Source: Isoperla grammatica
Lineage: Eukaryota; Arthropoda; Insecta; Plecoptera; Perlodidae
Length of the DNA stretch: 64,000 nt
Assembly (NCBI GenBank): GCA_945910005.1
Contig: OX246745.1
Location: 13,877,706 to 13,941,705, forward strand
Direction of reading: 5' to 3'
The first letter of the stretch is position 1; each line of letters starts with the position of its first letter. Below the pieces are notes generated by a model. The model saw nothing but the letters and a program-made list of their open reading frames with translations, was not told where the DNA came from and did no database searches. Shown piece after piece: positions 1-14,625 of the stretch. The position numbers were made by a program, and so were the translations under genes.

Positions 1-31
1 TTAATATTAAACGGACTCACGAACAGTCATA

Positions 32-32
<1 letters not shown>

Positions 33-71
<39 letters not shown>
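33..71. repeat. (TA)n microsatellite
   Basis: Uninterrupted alternating TA dinucleotides of about 19 units. No gene context nearby. Confidence 0.95.
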
Positions 72-73
<2 letters not shown>

Positions 74-1672
74 ACGCTACCATTTACGGCTGTCTCTATT
101 TTATTTTAAAATGTGGATACACACATCCTTAACCATAAAAAAAAAACTCTTTTCTATTATATATACATCATATTTTGTGTGCTCTACAAACAACTGCTCT
201 CATCTCATCAAACTCTAGGACGATGCTTACTCTTTTTTTTTACATCATTCTCTTTGTGAGAAGTTGTGATGAGACAATAGGTAGCTGAAGGGCCTAAGGC
301 ATTTCTCTTCCGAACCACACAGCCCTCGATTGCCGTGGGCGATGGGGCAATGTAGTGTAGGATGTATTTCATTGGATGAGGGGTTGGGAGATGGATGACT
401 GAACCTGTGCCAATCCCAAGGTCCATTCATCAGGGTACGGTAGCTACTTCGCGTCGTGATTAGCCTCGTTGTTTGAAGGCCGATGCACACTGGTCGAATT
501 GTGGGGGGGGGGGGGGGGGAGAGTGGGAGATTGTTTTCACATAAAAACATTAATTGGTTTAGTTAGTCTTACCCTGTAAAGAAATGCGTTATGTGACCTT
601 TCCCCCCCTAGAGAAAAACTGCCTTCACAATTTCCTTCCATACTTGTTTTTTATTTGTATATACATATACACATAAAAAGCACATACATTGGGAAATAGG
701 ACCATTTCAAAGGTTTGAAGCATCGCGATACCTGTATCGTCCCTAGCGGAGATCAATCAATTAGATCTTGTGCCCAATAATCTTAGATTTTATGTGATTG
801 TGTTTAGCTTTAACACGTATTATATATCCACCGTGTATAAAATGGAAATGCGCTAAAATTGTTCATGGACCAATGGTTCCTCCCCCCCCCCCCCCCGACT
901 GTAATAATAAAAATACCATGATCTGGTCATTATTTAAGTGTATCAGAGATTTAGACCGTTGTGTTTAGATCATCTTCCCCAAAGAAATATTTCCAATTCA
1001 AGCACTGGCGCCGCATCAAGAAGTTCAATCGCGGATTGCCGAGAATGTATCGAAGTCAATTGAAATAAATAGCTGTTTAACGTGGAGAACCGCGGAGTAA
1101 CGTTCAAACTGCATCAATATTTAATGAACGTTGCTCTCTTTTCTCATGTCACCGTTCTTTTAAACGCAAATTGCCTATTTGCGAGAGAAACCAGTGCTTT
1201 TTATTAACTGTTCTTATCTCTCTAGACTAATTTCGGTTAACGCTAGTTTAGTATTAGTATCCATAACCGTTAATGAAGATGGTTTATTCAATTCATCAGT
1301 TCAGTGAAAGGAGTCCGTTTAGGTAACGTTTAAGCCACACACCCGTAGACAATGTAGAACTCGATTCTGATCCCATATGGGCCGAACACTTATTACAAGA
1401 CAATAGCAGCTCTCTGTGCATAGCGGCCACACGACACTCGTCGTTATTAACAGCTGGAGACTTAGTCGGGTAGATAACATTGGAGTATAGAATTTAAAAC
1501 TGTTGTTCGTGTATTTAAAATGACAATCAACATCAACTTTGGAATAATGTGGGGCTAAAAATTATAAAGCACATTATATTTTCTCGACGAAACGATGGAA
1601 AATTAACTGTGGTTGTATAAAATTGTCTATAATTTGACCTACACATACGTATGATAAATTTTGAATATTTTT
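72..1672. other. Non-coding stretch with G and C homopolymers
   Basis: No exon recognised on either strand. Contains a 17-base G run at 503-519 and a 16-base C run at 881-896. The open frames here have no coding character. Confidence 0.6.
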
Positions 1673-1806
1673 GATAATATCCGTGGTCTTGATAATATCC
1701 GTGGTCTTGATAATATCCGTGGTCTTGATAATATCCGTGGTCTTGATAATATCCGTGGTCTTGATAATATCCGTGGTCTTGATAATATCCGTGGTCTTGA
1801 TAATAT
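1673..1806. repeat. 18-bp minisatellite, 7.4 copies
   Basis: Seven identical 18-bp units (gataatatccgtggtctt) plus an 8-base partial unit. The period is a multiple of three, so an open frame with a six-residue repeat crosses it on the minus strand. This is a by-product of the repeat, not a gene. The flanking text (ttgataatatctagcc) recurs near 33275-33290, so the minisatellite seems to have grown inside a copy of a dispersed repeat. Confidence 0.95.
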
Positions 1807-3070
1807 CTAGCCCAGAGCTATTCCAGAATTTTGATTTTGAATGAATTAAAAAAAAAATACGAGCAAAACATATTAAATTGTCACGCACTGCAAGTAAAGG
1901 TATTTGTTTTCTCAATGAACATAAACACGTTATAACCAACTGAGTCAGGATCGAATGTGCAATGCAACCACACGGATCATAACCCTTGCGCTAACCGTGA
2001 GCTACAGTCGTCGGTTACAATAGCATTTATTGATCTCACCATCAAAACGTTCGCATACACTAGATTATTCTTTCCTCGAATGCATACATTGCTTTTTGAG
2101 GACTTTGTGTTTGTTTTTGCCTAATTTATTATTTTTTCAATTAGACCCAATGGCAGTAGGACGCAGATTGATATTTTTTTGGATAGCTTTCATTTACCGC
2201 TTTGAAGTGTGTCCGTTATAAGAATTACAAATACTCGAAACATTACATAATGTTTTTGTTTTACATAATATCGTGTTCCAATGAAAAAGATCACAGACAC
2301 GTGGCAATTAAACCCGCATACGAACTTGTTTACGTGATCTTTGTAGCCAGGGAAAAATATAATTCAAAAAATTCTTTGTGCATTGAAAAAACGTGATTCG
2401 TTAACATGCCCTTAATAGATAACCAGATAATATTTATCCATAACGATAGATAAGAGGAAATATGTTAATTTCGCAATGAAATATAACTTGAATTGATTTT
2501 TTTGTATGTTATCAATCCATGTTTGAAACACATCATCATTATTTTTGTGTATGCTGGTTATCAATTTCTACTCATCAATTTCAAGGTTAATTATGGGTCA
2601 TCTGTTGCATATAGTCACACTACGCGGAAATCTGTTATCGCATATAGTTAGTGATGGCATAATTCACATAACGTTCGAGTTGCAGCTTGAATTGAATAAT
2701 AAAGAGTAGCCAATTGAAACATCCGCATTCCGCATCCTTCGTATAAGCTTGTTAAGTATTTACCATAACTTGAATAAATTTTTATTGTGTTGTTGCCAAG
2801 TGTTATGTTGTGGATATGACAGCACAATCTCGTATTATTTCAAATGCAATTGTGAAACTTCAAGTTGTGTGGAGAAGATAGCTACATTTGTTGCACAATT
2901 CCACTGTCCAGAATATATATAAGAGACTTTATATGCTACTCAATTTATTCGTATTGTAATGATTTAAGTACACGATGTTTACTTCAGGTAAAACTTTGAA
3001 AAGTTTACATTTACATTGACGTTAAAGCATTAAGGCTTGACAATAATTGTCAATCCTTATCCTTTTTTGT
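1807..3070. other. Non-coding AT-rich stretch
   Basis: No exon, RNA gene or mobile element recognised. Confidence 0.5.
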
Positions 3071-3146
3071 CGATCCTATATTGAAAACGGTCAAACACAA
3101 TGGACGTTTGTTATTTGTTGCTTTGACCGTTTTCAATAAAGGATCG
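3071..3146. repeat. Short palindromic element (25-bp arms)
   Basis: Arms 3071-3095 and 3122-3146 are inverse complements with one mismatch, around a 26-base loop. It looks like a small MITE or its remnant. No clear target duplication is seen. Confidence 0.8.
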
Positions 3147-3331
3147 AGAAATGACAAAATGAATAATTATTTACTTGAGTATATACTCATATATTAAAAC
3201 ACAAAACGTATATGAATACCAATATAAACATACTAATACTCATAAATGATTGCTAAATCTTATAATTCTCTTGAAAAAGTTTTTAAGACTATAATTCATT
3301 ACTGACAGTCAATTTTAGTTCCTACCGTGGT

Positions 3332-3444
3332 TCAGACCTTCCAATCACTAAGAATCATTCCAATCTGGCCAGTCCAATCTCTCCTCGGTCTACCCCTTGG
3401 CTTCCTACCTCTCAATAGTTCCTTAGGCCTTCTCTTCGTGTGTT
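3332..3444 (-). pseudogene. LINE (non-LTR) ORF C-terminal fragment
   Basis: On the minus strand an open frame ends in a TGA stop and reads RGRKPRGRPRRDW followed by TGQIGMILSDW. This basic G-R-P-R/RDW motif shortly before the stop is typical of the extreme C-terminus of reverse transcriptase ORFs in insect non-LTR retrotransposons. Nothing upstream encodes reverse transcriptase motifs, so it is a severely 5'-truncated copy. The clade cannot be decided from this short piece. Confidence 0.65.
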
Positions 3445-3483
3445 CAAACACCTCAGAGCAACTAAGCATGTTGCATTGCACGC

Positions 3484-3577
3484 GATACTCTAATTAGGGA
3501 GGTTACCGGTTCGATTCATGCCAACGGCAATGCTGACTGAACATTTCCCCAAGACTGTATTCATCATTTGTTATAAG
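3484..3577 (+). mobile_element. tRNA-derived SINE fragment
   Basis: The string cgcgatactctaattaggg, then ggttcgattc and gctgactgaa, matches (diverged) the internal part of the SINE family found intact at 58.3-58.9 kb. It includes a Pol III B-box. The 5' A-box part is missing, and the copy abuts a second, different SINE. Confidence 0.6.
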
Positions 3578-3700
3578 ACGCGGTGGCTCGTGTGGTCGGG
3601 GTGCGTGCGTCTTAACCGAGTGCCACACAGGGACAGGGGTTCGAACCCCGCGTAACCCTTCATCTTCGTCAATCACACCACATCGTATCTATAGGATGAT
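3578..3700 (+). mobile_element. tRNA-derived SINE, second family
   Basis: Contains an A-box-like tggctcgtgtggtcgg near 3586 and a strong B-box ggttcgaacccc about 55 bases later, the Pol III split-promoter spacing of a tRNA. The flanks do not form a convincing acceptor stem, and the tail is A/AAG-rich (ending aagaaaagaagaagaat). This fits a tRNA-derived SINE rather than a tRNA gene. Confidence 0.7.
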
Positions 3701-3765
3701 TGCAAGAAAAGAAGAAGAATCGCCATAATCTCAATAAAATGGCGAATTTTGGAAACGATGAGTAC

Positions 3766-4116
3766 GTTTACGTCAAAAACCGCACAAAATTGTCGTATTT
3801 TAATTATATCTCAAGAATACACGTCGAAATCGAAAGTCTGAAAAATCAGCGTGCTGTGGTTTTATATGCTCTACAATCTACATACTGAATGATAAATGTA
3901 TCTAACATTATAATCAGTATGACTGTGATTTTTATGTAATTACATTAATAATTTAAAAAGTATCACAGTTATACTGATTATAATGTTAGATACATTTATC
4001 ATTCAGTCTAGGGCATATAAAACCACAGCACGCCGATTGTTCAGATTTTCGATTTTGAGGTGCACTCATGAGATTTTATTAAAATATTACAATTTTGTGC
4101 GGTTTTTCACGTAAAC
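3766..4116. mobile_element. Foldback (hairpin) MITE, copy 1
   Basis: Two arms of about 165-185 bp, mirror-related around 3945-3953, form one long imperfect hairpin. Shared arm motifs include ctaacattataatcagtat, gcgtgctgtggttttatat and ccgcacaaaatt, each present once per orientation. A related, more degraded copy lies at 52690-52920. No transposase is encoded. A short open frame across the left arm is incidental. Confidence 0.85.
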
Positions 4117-4891
4117 CTACCCTTCTCTCTTAATGTTAGAGCATTAAATGATCTCGGAGGTAAAATATTTGTGTATTCAATGCGAAAATTGAAACAATAT
4201 TAGAATGTTCTAATTTTTCAGAGTCGGAAATCATACTTGAGCGATCGGGGGGGGGGGGGGGGGGGGGAGGCGATGGGGGCATCGTATATTTTTTTTATGA
4301 TAGAAGTTGAATTCTAAACGTGACGATCGAATAGTTCTCGTCATTACCACCGAGCCACACTAGACTCTCCCTCGAGCCGCGCAAAGGACGCAAAACTTAC
4401 TCGGTGAGGGTTCTCCGCAATAGACTTTACTTCGATGGCTTTAAAGGTGACATGACAGTGTTTGACAGGAACAACAATGATTTCCTCACCGCCGTTCTTT
4501 ATTTACTATTCCCAGTTGTATCTCGTTCATTGTTTGAAATAAAATCTACATGTAATAGAATATTTAAAACGCTTTGTTGTACACGAAGCCGCTTTAGCCA
4601 GTATCAACATCGCAACACCACGAATGGCAAATGCCGATTAAAGAGCCACTGAACTGGCAATTATCCTGCTCTTGTTACAACCCTGAGATAAACCTCTTCC
4701 CTGTAATAGAGAGCCAGTGAATCTAAGGGTGTATATTGAATACGTAACCGGTACATCCGACACATCCCTAGTGAAAATATCGATTGGTCAAAAGACCTGG
4801 CCACCATTTAGCGTTTCGAACAAAAGTACTTGGTATGAATTCCGTTTGAATTGTTTCTCAGTTGACGGTAATGATGATGATAATTAGTGCA
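4117..4891. other. Non-coding stretch with 21-base G run
   Basis: No exon recognised. Poly-G at 4247-4267. The 82-codon open frame at 4404-4652 has no recognisable similarity or splice context. Confidence 0.5.
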
Positions 4892-5313
4892 CAGTGGCGT
4901 ATACAGGGGGAAGGGGGCGGGGGGCTACAGTGCCCCACCCCTAAATCTCAACTTATACGATTGTTTACAGTGAATGTTTGGTAAATAACATACATCGACA
5001 ATTGTGCAGATATATAATGTATTGGTGAAGTCAGTAATCATATCTGACGCTTTCTTAATTAAATCAAATACTAATTAAATCCTCAAAGAATCTGGTGAAA
5101 TTTTACAATTCAAGAGAGACCGTGTCCCATGTACCCTCTAAAAACCTTTACTAACAACATAAAACCTGTTATAAAAACTATGATATACGGCGTTGTTGTA
5201 GGGGTATTGCCCCATCCCCCCCATGCATTGATTATAGAGCCGTTTCTTGATTATATTTACTTCGTGATAATCTCACCAGCCCCCCCCTAAATATATTCCT
5301 GACTACGCCACTG
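4892..5313. mobile_element. hAT-type MITE, 422 bp
   Basis: The ends are CAGTGGCGTA and TACGCCACTG, a perfect 10-bp terminal inverted repeat of hAT type, followed inside by G-rich or C-rich tracts. The 8 bases on each side are ttagtgca and ttagtata (6 of 8 identical), as expected for an aged hAT 8-bp target duplication. No transposase is encoded, so it is non-autonomous. A second member with the same termini is at 39234-39695. Confidence 0.85.
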
Positions 5314-5739
5314 TTAGTATAGGAGTTTTGTGGGATGCCAACACTTCGGCTGTTCGTGCCTTCTCAGTTAGTGATCAATAACTGGCTGACTGTAACAATT
5401 TCAAGTTTGTACATAGCAGAAACGTCCTTGTTACGTATTTATATTTTAGGTTCGGTAAACGCTTGCCTTATTGTATTACTTTTAAAGACAATTTCAAGTG
5501 TGTAAGCATTGAAAATCTTACGAGCAAAATTATTATTAGCCGAGCACACCTTAGCAAAAAACATGACATAATTACATTTTTGATCCCTTTATATATTTAT
5601 CAAGAGGCGGAAATAGATTTGGAAACCAGCCAGTTAAAGTAAGTCGAGCCATTAGTTAGTTTTCAACGCATACAATTACATGTAATGTTAAAATTAAAAC
5701 TTGAATTTGGTATCATATACTTACTCACAGCAATCACGA
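5314..5739. other. Non-coding stretch
   Basis: No exon, RNA or element recognised. Confidence 0.5.
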
Positions 5740-6660
5740 ATATGTTCTGATACACTATACACTATGATTGAGTGATACAATATTTCGCTGGTGGTTTCAA
5801 AGTCACATCCAGTTTATAAAACATCTGTATAGCGAATTTGTAAAAGATATATGTATTGAGACAGAAAATATTGGAGTTTTCAAGTGCGTATATATGATAT
5901 ACTGTATTCACTAGCATTGCGTGATGTTTTTTTTTCGTGTGTTGTAATTATGATTGGAAGATATCATCATTTCGTTTGTGGAGTGCGAAGTATACATAAT
6001 ATACACTACATGTCTAGTATATAAAATCATCTCTATATAATTGTGTAACCTGTATTTCATGAAAGTGTTGGTGCATGTTCTTTGGCGTGCAATAAGTTGT
6101 AACACACTCAACGGTTCTAAAGCGTGAGTTTTTTGTTCGAGTATTGGAATTATGATTGGACGATATTTTTATTTTGTTTATGGAGTGAGATACACTGCAG
6201 TATAGTATATCAAATCATCTTTATATAATTGTGTAACCTGTTTTTCATGAAAGTGTTGGTGCATGTTCTTTGACGTGTAATAAGTTGTAACACACTCAAC
6301 AGAATTCTAAAGCTTGAGTTTTTTGTTCGTGTATTGGAATTATGATTGGACGATATTTTTCTTTTCTTTGTGGAGTGAGATACGCTGCAGTATAGTATAT
6401 CAAATCATCTTTATATAATTGTGTAACCTACCTGTATTTCATTGAAGTGTTGGTGCATCTTCTTTGGCGTGCAATAAGTTGTAACACACTCAACAGTTCT
6501 AAAGTGTGAGTTTGTTATTCGTGTATTGGAATTATGATTGGGCCGATGTTATTATATTGTATGTCGAGTCCAAAGTATGTAGGCTACACTACACATCTAG
6601 TATTCACAATCATCTTGATAGATTTGTGTATAACTTGTATTTCATGAAAGTTTTTTTACA
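5740..6660. repeat. ~190-bp satellite, about 4 clear copies plus one degraded
   Basis: Units of roughly 190 bp share the order ttctaaag..gtgag, ggaattatgattgg, aatcatct..tataa, tgtgtaacctg, tttcat.aaagtgttggt, caataagttgtaacacactc. Clear unit boundaries (ttctaaag) are at about 6115, 6304 and 6497, with a preceding unit from about 5905. A weaker ancestral unit can be made out at 5740-5880. Copies differ by point changes and small indels, so the array is old. Confidence 0.85.
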
Positions 6661-6894
6661 TGGGAGTGTGTAAGAACTTGCTTCGTACACCAAAGGTTCC
6701 GAGTCAAGATGCACAACTCGATGCAAACTTGTATTGCGTTTGCTGTGAGATCATTAATAACCAATCTATACGGAGGATGATAATATTTGGGATGTATGTA
6801 TCATATTTTGGCAACTATGCTAATCGTGACGATGAGTGAGTGATATAGAGATGTGTAAATGATGTGATAGATAGAGATAGAGATTGATATGATG

Positions 6895-7010
6895 GATATA
6901 TTTATCACGATATGCCTGTGCCAAGATTCGAACCTAGAACGCGGAAACTATGGTTTACTAGAGTATTGCCTTGCCTCATCGGTGACGGATGTTACGCCGT
7001 CCTAACCCCC
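6895..7010 (-). mobile_element. tRNA-derived SINE-like sequence
   Basis: The minus strand carries gttctaggttcgaatcttgg (B-box ggttcgaatc) downstream of gatgaggcaaggcaatact and ggacggcgtaacatccgtc. The spacing resembles a tRNA, but the stems are not complementary enough for a functional gene. Most likely a diverged SINE head. Confidence 0.45.
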
Positions 7011-8340
7011 ACTGTTCAAAATTCATTCTTTAAACACAGTAAAAATTATATGAGTGTGGGACAGTAGTAAATTAATTAACCCAAGTTTTCTAGATAGAAA
7101 ACGTGGCATTGCCGATCGTTTATGCACGCGAAGCTAACAACTGGAGTGGTTCTCGAGTCAAAAGATCGAACTTTTTTTTTTATAAAGAATTGTAACAATT
7201 TTCATGTCACCTTGAACAAACTCGTGAATTTATCATTAGTTAAGAGTCGTGTGGTTCTGTGTGTAATATGTGAACGACGATCGCTTCGAAAAGTCTCCGT
7301 GAAATAGTAATTCTCTTCTGAAGCTCAGCAATAATTAAGAAGTTTTGAAAGAGAGGGTGACAGTTTACTTTGGACTCACATGGAAATATGTCAAGGGTCT
7401 TTAGAGGTCAGTATAGTAGTGCATGTTTGCGTGCATGCATAAGGTTCAAAGTACTCGGTGCCACCTTCACACTAGTCCACCCTTGTAACCATGTAGCTGC
7501 ATGGCCATTTGTCTGTAATAAGTAGCAGTCGAGGGAACAACGCCATCATGAAGTAATCCGACACCTGAAACCTGAAACCTCCCCACACCATTCATTTTCG
7601 TGATTCGTTTAAAACTTGAATGATTAGTTTAAAGTCAATAAAATCACGTGATAGACACTTTGTGGTTAATAATTAATGTTGAATTATTAGCTGCTTGCGG
7701 AACGTACAGAGTCTCCAGTTTTATGTCGTAATCTAGCTATGCACAGGCTAGAAAATGTGCCGGTGTGTCTCCGTTCTTTCAAGCTATCTAATAATATGTA
7801 TGAACAAGTAACACTCGAGTGAAAATGCTACGTTCAATTTCACTAATATTGTGATCTTATATCCGGCGACCGAGGCATTCAATCTTTGTTACCATCTTAT
7901 GAAAGCGAGTATTCCAGTCTTGCAACTTAAATGCAACCAAAGTGATACAATTCGAAGCTTTTTTACATAAATAATAGATATACTGTGAGCTAGTTTATAA
8001 AAAATGAGAGAAATATTTGTATTTCACGAAGGTAGGTAGGTATAATTTATAATTGAAATTGCGTATGTACCTAACAAGTAACAATCCCATCGTTGACAAG
8101 CTTCAGAGCACTCACGGTGTTTCCCCTTCATCTCATGCTAAAACCCCACTTACAAGTGAATTAACGTTTCAACATTAAGTAGGATATTCCCGTATAGTGT
8201 AAAACAAGATGTAACTTACTCTGAGAGGTATTATCCATTTAAATCGGTTTATATTTCCAGCTTTACTTCTAAATCTTTTTATACTTGAATTTTCTTTGAG
8301 TACAAGAACATTTATTACGCAGCTTACAAAAAGAATGGGA
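7011..8340. other. Non-coding stretch
   Basis: No exon, RNA gene or element recognised. Confidence 0.5.
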
Positions 8341-8622
8341 TGCAGAAAATATGAAATGAATATTATATTCCTTAGTGAAGGATAATATGGATTTAAAATT
8401 ACCTCCGTAAGTTGATTAAACATTGGGATGATATGCTATTTTTGAAAAGCACACAGTATTGTGATTTTATAAAACAATAGTTGCAGAAAATATTAAATTA
8501 ATATTTTATTCCTTAGTGAAGAATAATGTGGATTTAAAATAACCTCCGTAAGTTGATTAAACATTGGAATGATATGCTATTTATGAAAGGCACACGGTAT
8601 TCTGATTTTATAAAACAATAAT
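8341..8622. repeat. Tandem duplication, 141-bp period
   Basis: Two adjacent copies, 8341-8481 and 8482-8622, share gcagaaaatat, ccttagtgaag.ataat, acctccgtaagttgattaaa, gatatgctattt and gattttataaaacaata. They differ at scattered positions. A simple local duplication with no coding role seen. Confidence 0.9.
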
Positions 8623-11399
<2,777 letters not shown>

Positions 11400-11935
11400 A
11401 CGTCAACTAGTCGAATGACGCGAGCATAATGAGCCGCATCCACTCGGACGTGTTTTGATAGTAAAACGCGGCAGGGCGCCAGCGACGGACGTAACAACAG
11501 CTGTAGCGTGGGCGTTTACTCTACTCCTTGGAGCGTAGCACTCGCTCGTCTCTCGTACACACCACCCACACAAGCCGGCACTACACTTCCAACTTACACC
11601 TCACACGGTGCGTACCCCCCAACCTGGTCGCACAACCTGGTACAAGTAGGACGACAAAGCTATCTGGTACAAATTAAGACATTATTTCGTTGCTAGGCTG
11701 GCTGATGAGGGATCTGTCGGATTCTATGTTCGCGGGCTGAATCCTGGGGAAAAACAGGGTCTAGCCTTTCTGATGGCTCCCTTCCCGTCCCGGCGGCCGT
11801 GGCTGGTGGATGGATGCGCATGCGCCCCCCACTCATGCCTCGATGACACTACTACTCGTAGGGTCGTGAGTGAGCTACAACTTGGTCGGCGTCGAACAGC
11901 AGTGTTGGATGCCCAAATACGCACCTGTAACAACG
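11400..11935 (-). promoter_or_regulatory. Ace: Candidate Ace promoter / 5'UTR region (GC-richer island)
   Basis: A roughly 500-base stretch clearly richer in G+C and CpG than its AT-rich surroundings, lying 0.4-0.95 kb upstream of the Ace ATG. It carries a perfect NRF1/ewg-type palindrome at 11815-11825. Several open frames cross it on both strands, as expected where stop codons are depleted by GC content; none resembles a known protein. Promoter function is inference from position and composition only. Confidence 0.4.
11815..11825. promoter_or_regulatory. NRF1/erect-wing type site TGCGCATGCGC
   Basis: Perfect palindromic match to the consensus bound by vertebrate NRF1 and its insect ortholog erect wing, inside the GC-richer island upstream of Ace. 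In animals this motif is enriched in promoters, particularly of neural and mitochondrial genes. Occupancy is unknown. Confidence 0.5.
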
Positions 11936-12613
11936 ATTACACTGATAAGGATTTGGGGTTGCGTATATTTCACGGGTCATATGTGATCGCGTTTATGATG
12001 ATAACGGTGACGGTTAAAAATCGTTTTTGTTTTTGTTTTTTTCATTAAATTTTGTTTATATGATAAGCCTTAGGACACAATTTAAACAAGAAATATAAAT
12101 ATGACAAAATTTCGAATAATGATTATCTTGATTCGTCGTCCCATTGGCCATCATTACATTTAATTAATATATTTCAATAATTCAATTTTTTGCATGGAAT
12201 TGAAATTTTCAATATTTAAAAAAATTGTAACCGCTTTTAGTCGTTAGCATGTTTATTCTTGAATATTTTACCTTGTGTAAAAGTTTCAATGTATGTGAGA
12301 AACACCAGATAATATATTTGCCGGTGCAAGTTGCTCACCTTGATCGTAAGTCGCCGAACAGAACTATTACTTTCCCTGTAATAATACAGCAAGCATGTTG
12401 AAACCATCTATGGCGGCAGATTGATTAGAATTTCTACTAATATGTGAATAATATTGCTAGCCAAAAAAAAGTAGTAATCCGTGAAGACGTTAGTTTGTTA
12501 TAATGAAACAGCTCAGTAGTTCAAATATATCAGATCATCGACTGATTTGAATTATACAAAAATAATTAATATTTTATCGATAACAATAACTCACCGCAAT
12601 TTCCAAAGTCTTA
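11936..12613. other. Non-coding AT-rich stretch
   Basis: No exon, RNA gene or element recognised. Confidence 0.5.
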
Positions 12614-13259
12614 ATTTATATTTCATCGGAATTACAACGGAAAAATAATTTGAATTGAAACAACCGTTTAATTTCTGAAGAGCTTTGATTTATTTACGTT
12701 CGGTTTGAATTGTTTTTGTCTTAAGCGTTTACAAGCGACCAACTCTTGAGAATCAGATTACGTTCTACTCAGTAACAGTAAGATAAAGGAAATAATTTAT
12801 ACCATGGTCGTTTGTAAAATTTTAAATATTAGTCGTTTAAAATTTAAAATTTTACAAACGACCAGGTATAAATTATTTCCTTTCTCTTACTGTTTCTAAG
12901 TAAAACGTAATCTGATACTCAAGAGTTGGTCGCTTGTCGTTAAAAAAAAGAGATAAATTATTTCCTTGCTCTTACTGTTACTGAGTAAAACGTAATCTGA
13001 TACTCAAGAGTTGGTCGCTTGTCGTTAAAATTTTAGTCGTTCAAAATTTTAAATTTTACAAACGACCATGGTATAAATTATTTCCTTTCTCTTACTGTTT
13101 CTAAGTAAAACGTAATCTGATACTCAAGAGTTGGTCGCTTATAAACGCTAAAGACAAAAACGATTCAGACCGAACGAAAATAAATCCAAGCTCTTCAGAA
13201 ATTAAACGGTTGTTTCAATTCAAATTATTTTTTCGTTGTAATTCCGATGAAATATAAAT
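12614..13259. mobile_element. Foldback MITE with re-duplicated arm segments, TA-flanked
   Basis: The outer ends atttatatttcatcggaatt and its inverse complement close a long hairpin and are both bounded by TA, as in Tc1/mariner-like insertions. The left arm (to about 12840) reads through aaacaaccgtttaatttc, gaagagct..gattta, ttcggt and gcgaccaactcttga. The right side contains the matching inner arm segment three times (about 12840-12945, 12950-13027 and 13030-13140) before the outer arm 13140-13259. The interior of one arm has therefore been amplified, probably by replication slippage or unequal exchange at the palindrome. No coding capacity. Confidence 0.85.
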
Positions 13260-14625
13260 TAAATATCGGGTATGAAGCTCGAATCCTGCTTCATGGATAC
13301 TGATTTTAGCGGGCGCAGAATAACAGAAACACAGCTGTTCGGATGTGACAGAAAAACCCAGACAAAATCAATGCGGTAAATAGCTGTAACAACCTCGCTT
13401 CATTTCTTGTACACACGGTATATAACACACATCCGCCGGCGATATTTGAAGGCAATAATAATATATTTCGCGCATACATCATATTTCACTGAATTCATAT
13501 GCACTTAAATACATTAGTGAAAATAACGAGATTGTGTTGTCATACGAATGAAAAATTGGGTTTTGCAAATAAAATATAAACGAAAACTAATAAATTATTA
13601 TTAAAGCAATTCTCTTAGATACTTGATATGGGTGCCACAAATATCATTGCTAAAATATTATACCGCCAAATCGAATTAAATTGGTTCCATCGGTGAACAA
13701 GGGTATTGTTTTTATAACAAAATTGTTATATTTAAAAATAAAATCAAGCGATTTTTTTTATAAGAAAGATAACAGAACACAAGAAAGATAAAAGAAAACT
13801 AGCTAACATTAATTTGCTTTTGATATTTCCTACACGACGTAATAACAAGTATTGTAACTCCGTGCCTTGCATTTGTCTATAAAACTATTTACGCGTACAG
13901 TACAATAATTAATATTTGAACAATCATTGTTAGTTAACGTGTTGGTGTCGTAGGTATATTCTTACAAGTAACCGTTATATCATGTTACATATTTTCTTTG
14001 TATTAGCGTAAACGTTCTGTTTGCAATCTTTCTATTTACCTTCAAAATATTTTGACTACGAGAACGACTGTATTGATTTTACTACAACGCGTTGTTTAAA
14101 TAACTGATAAATAATCAACCTTTTCCGTTTCGTTGTGGTTGTTCGAGAATGATCGTTTCAGCCGAAGAAATTGAGGCACTTTCTTTCTGGAGTCGAATAC
14201 CTGTGAGTGTGAGCTGTGAGCACTCAATGAGGTTGTGTTAGTAGGTGCTAATCTTAATGGAGGCGAGCTTTAATTGGGTCGTGGCAAGACATTTAGGTCA
14301 GGGTAGGCTCCTCTTTGCATCGATTGGATGGACATTCATTCGTATGAGACGCAGTTCAAGCCTGTTAGATAAGAATGCGGCTCCTGCCGTGTTTTAAGTG
14401 TCGGGATCACAGGTGTAGTACAGGGAACGTGTGAGGTCTGATCTGAGTCTTACTAACTGGTTGAACGAGTGAACTGAGAGTAACGGATAGACAGGGTATT
14501 CATCTCTCAATGAGGATATTCCGCGAATATGTGGAATAATATTCGTGTCAAGAATTCTTGTTGTGAATACCTACACTGGGAACATTGTCAGTCTGTATAG
14601 ATTTACTCATGTAACAAGGAAATCT
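13260..14625. other. Non-coding stretch
   Basis: No exon, RNA gene or element recognised. Confidence 0.5.
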
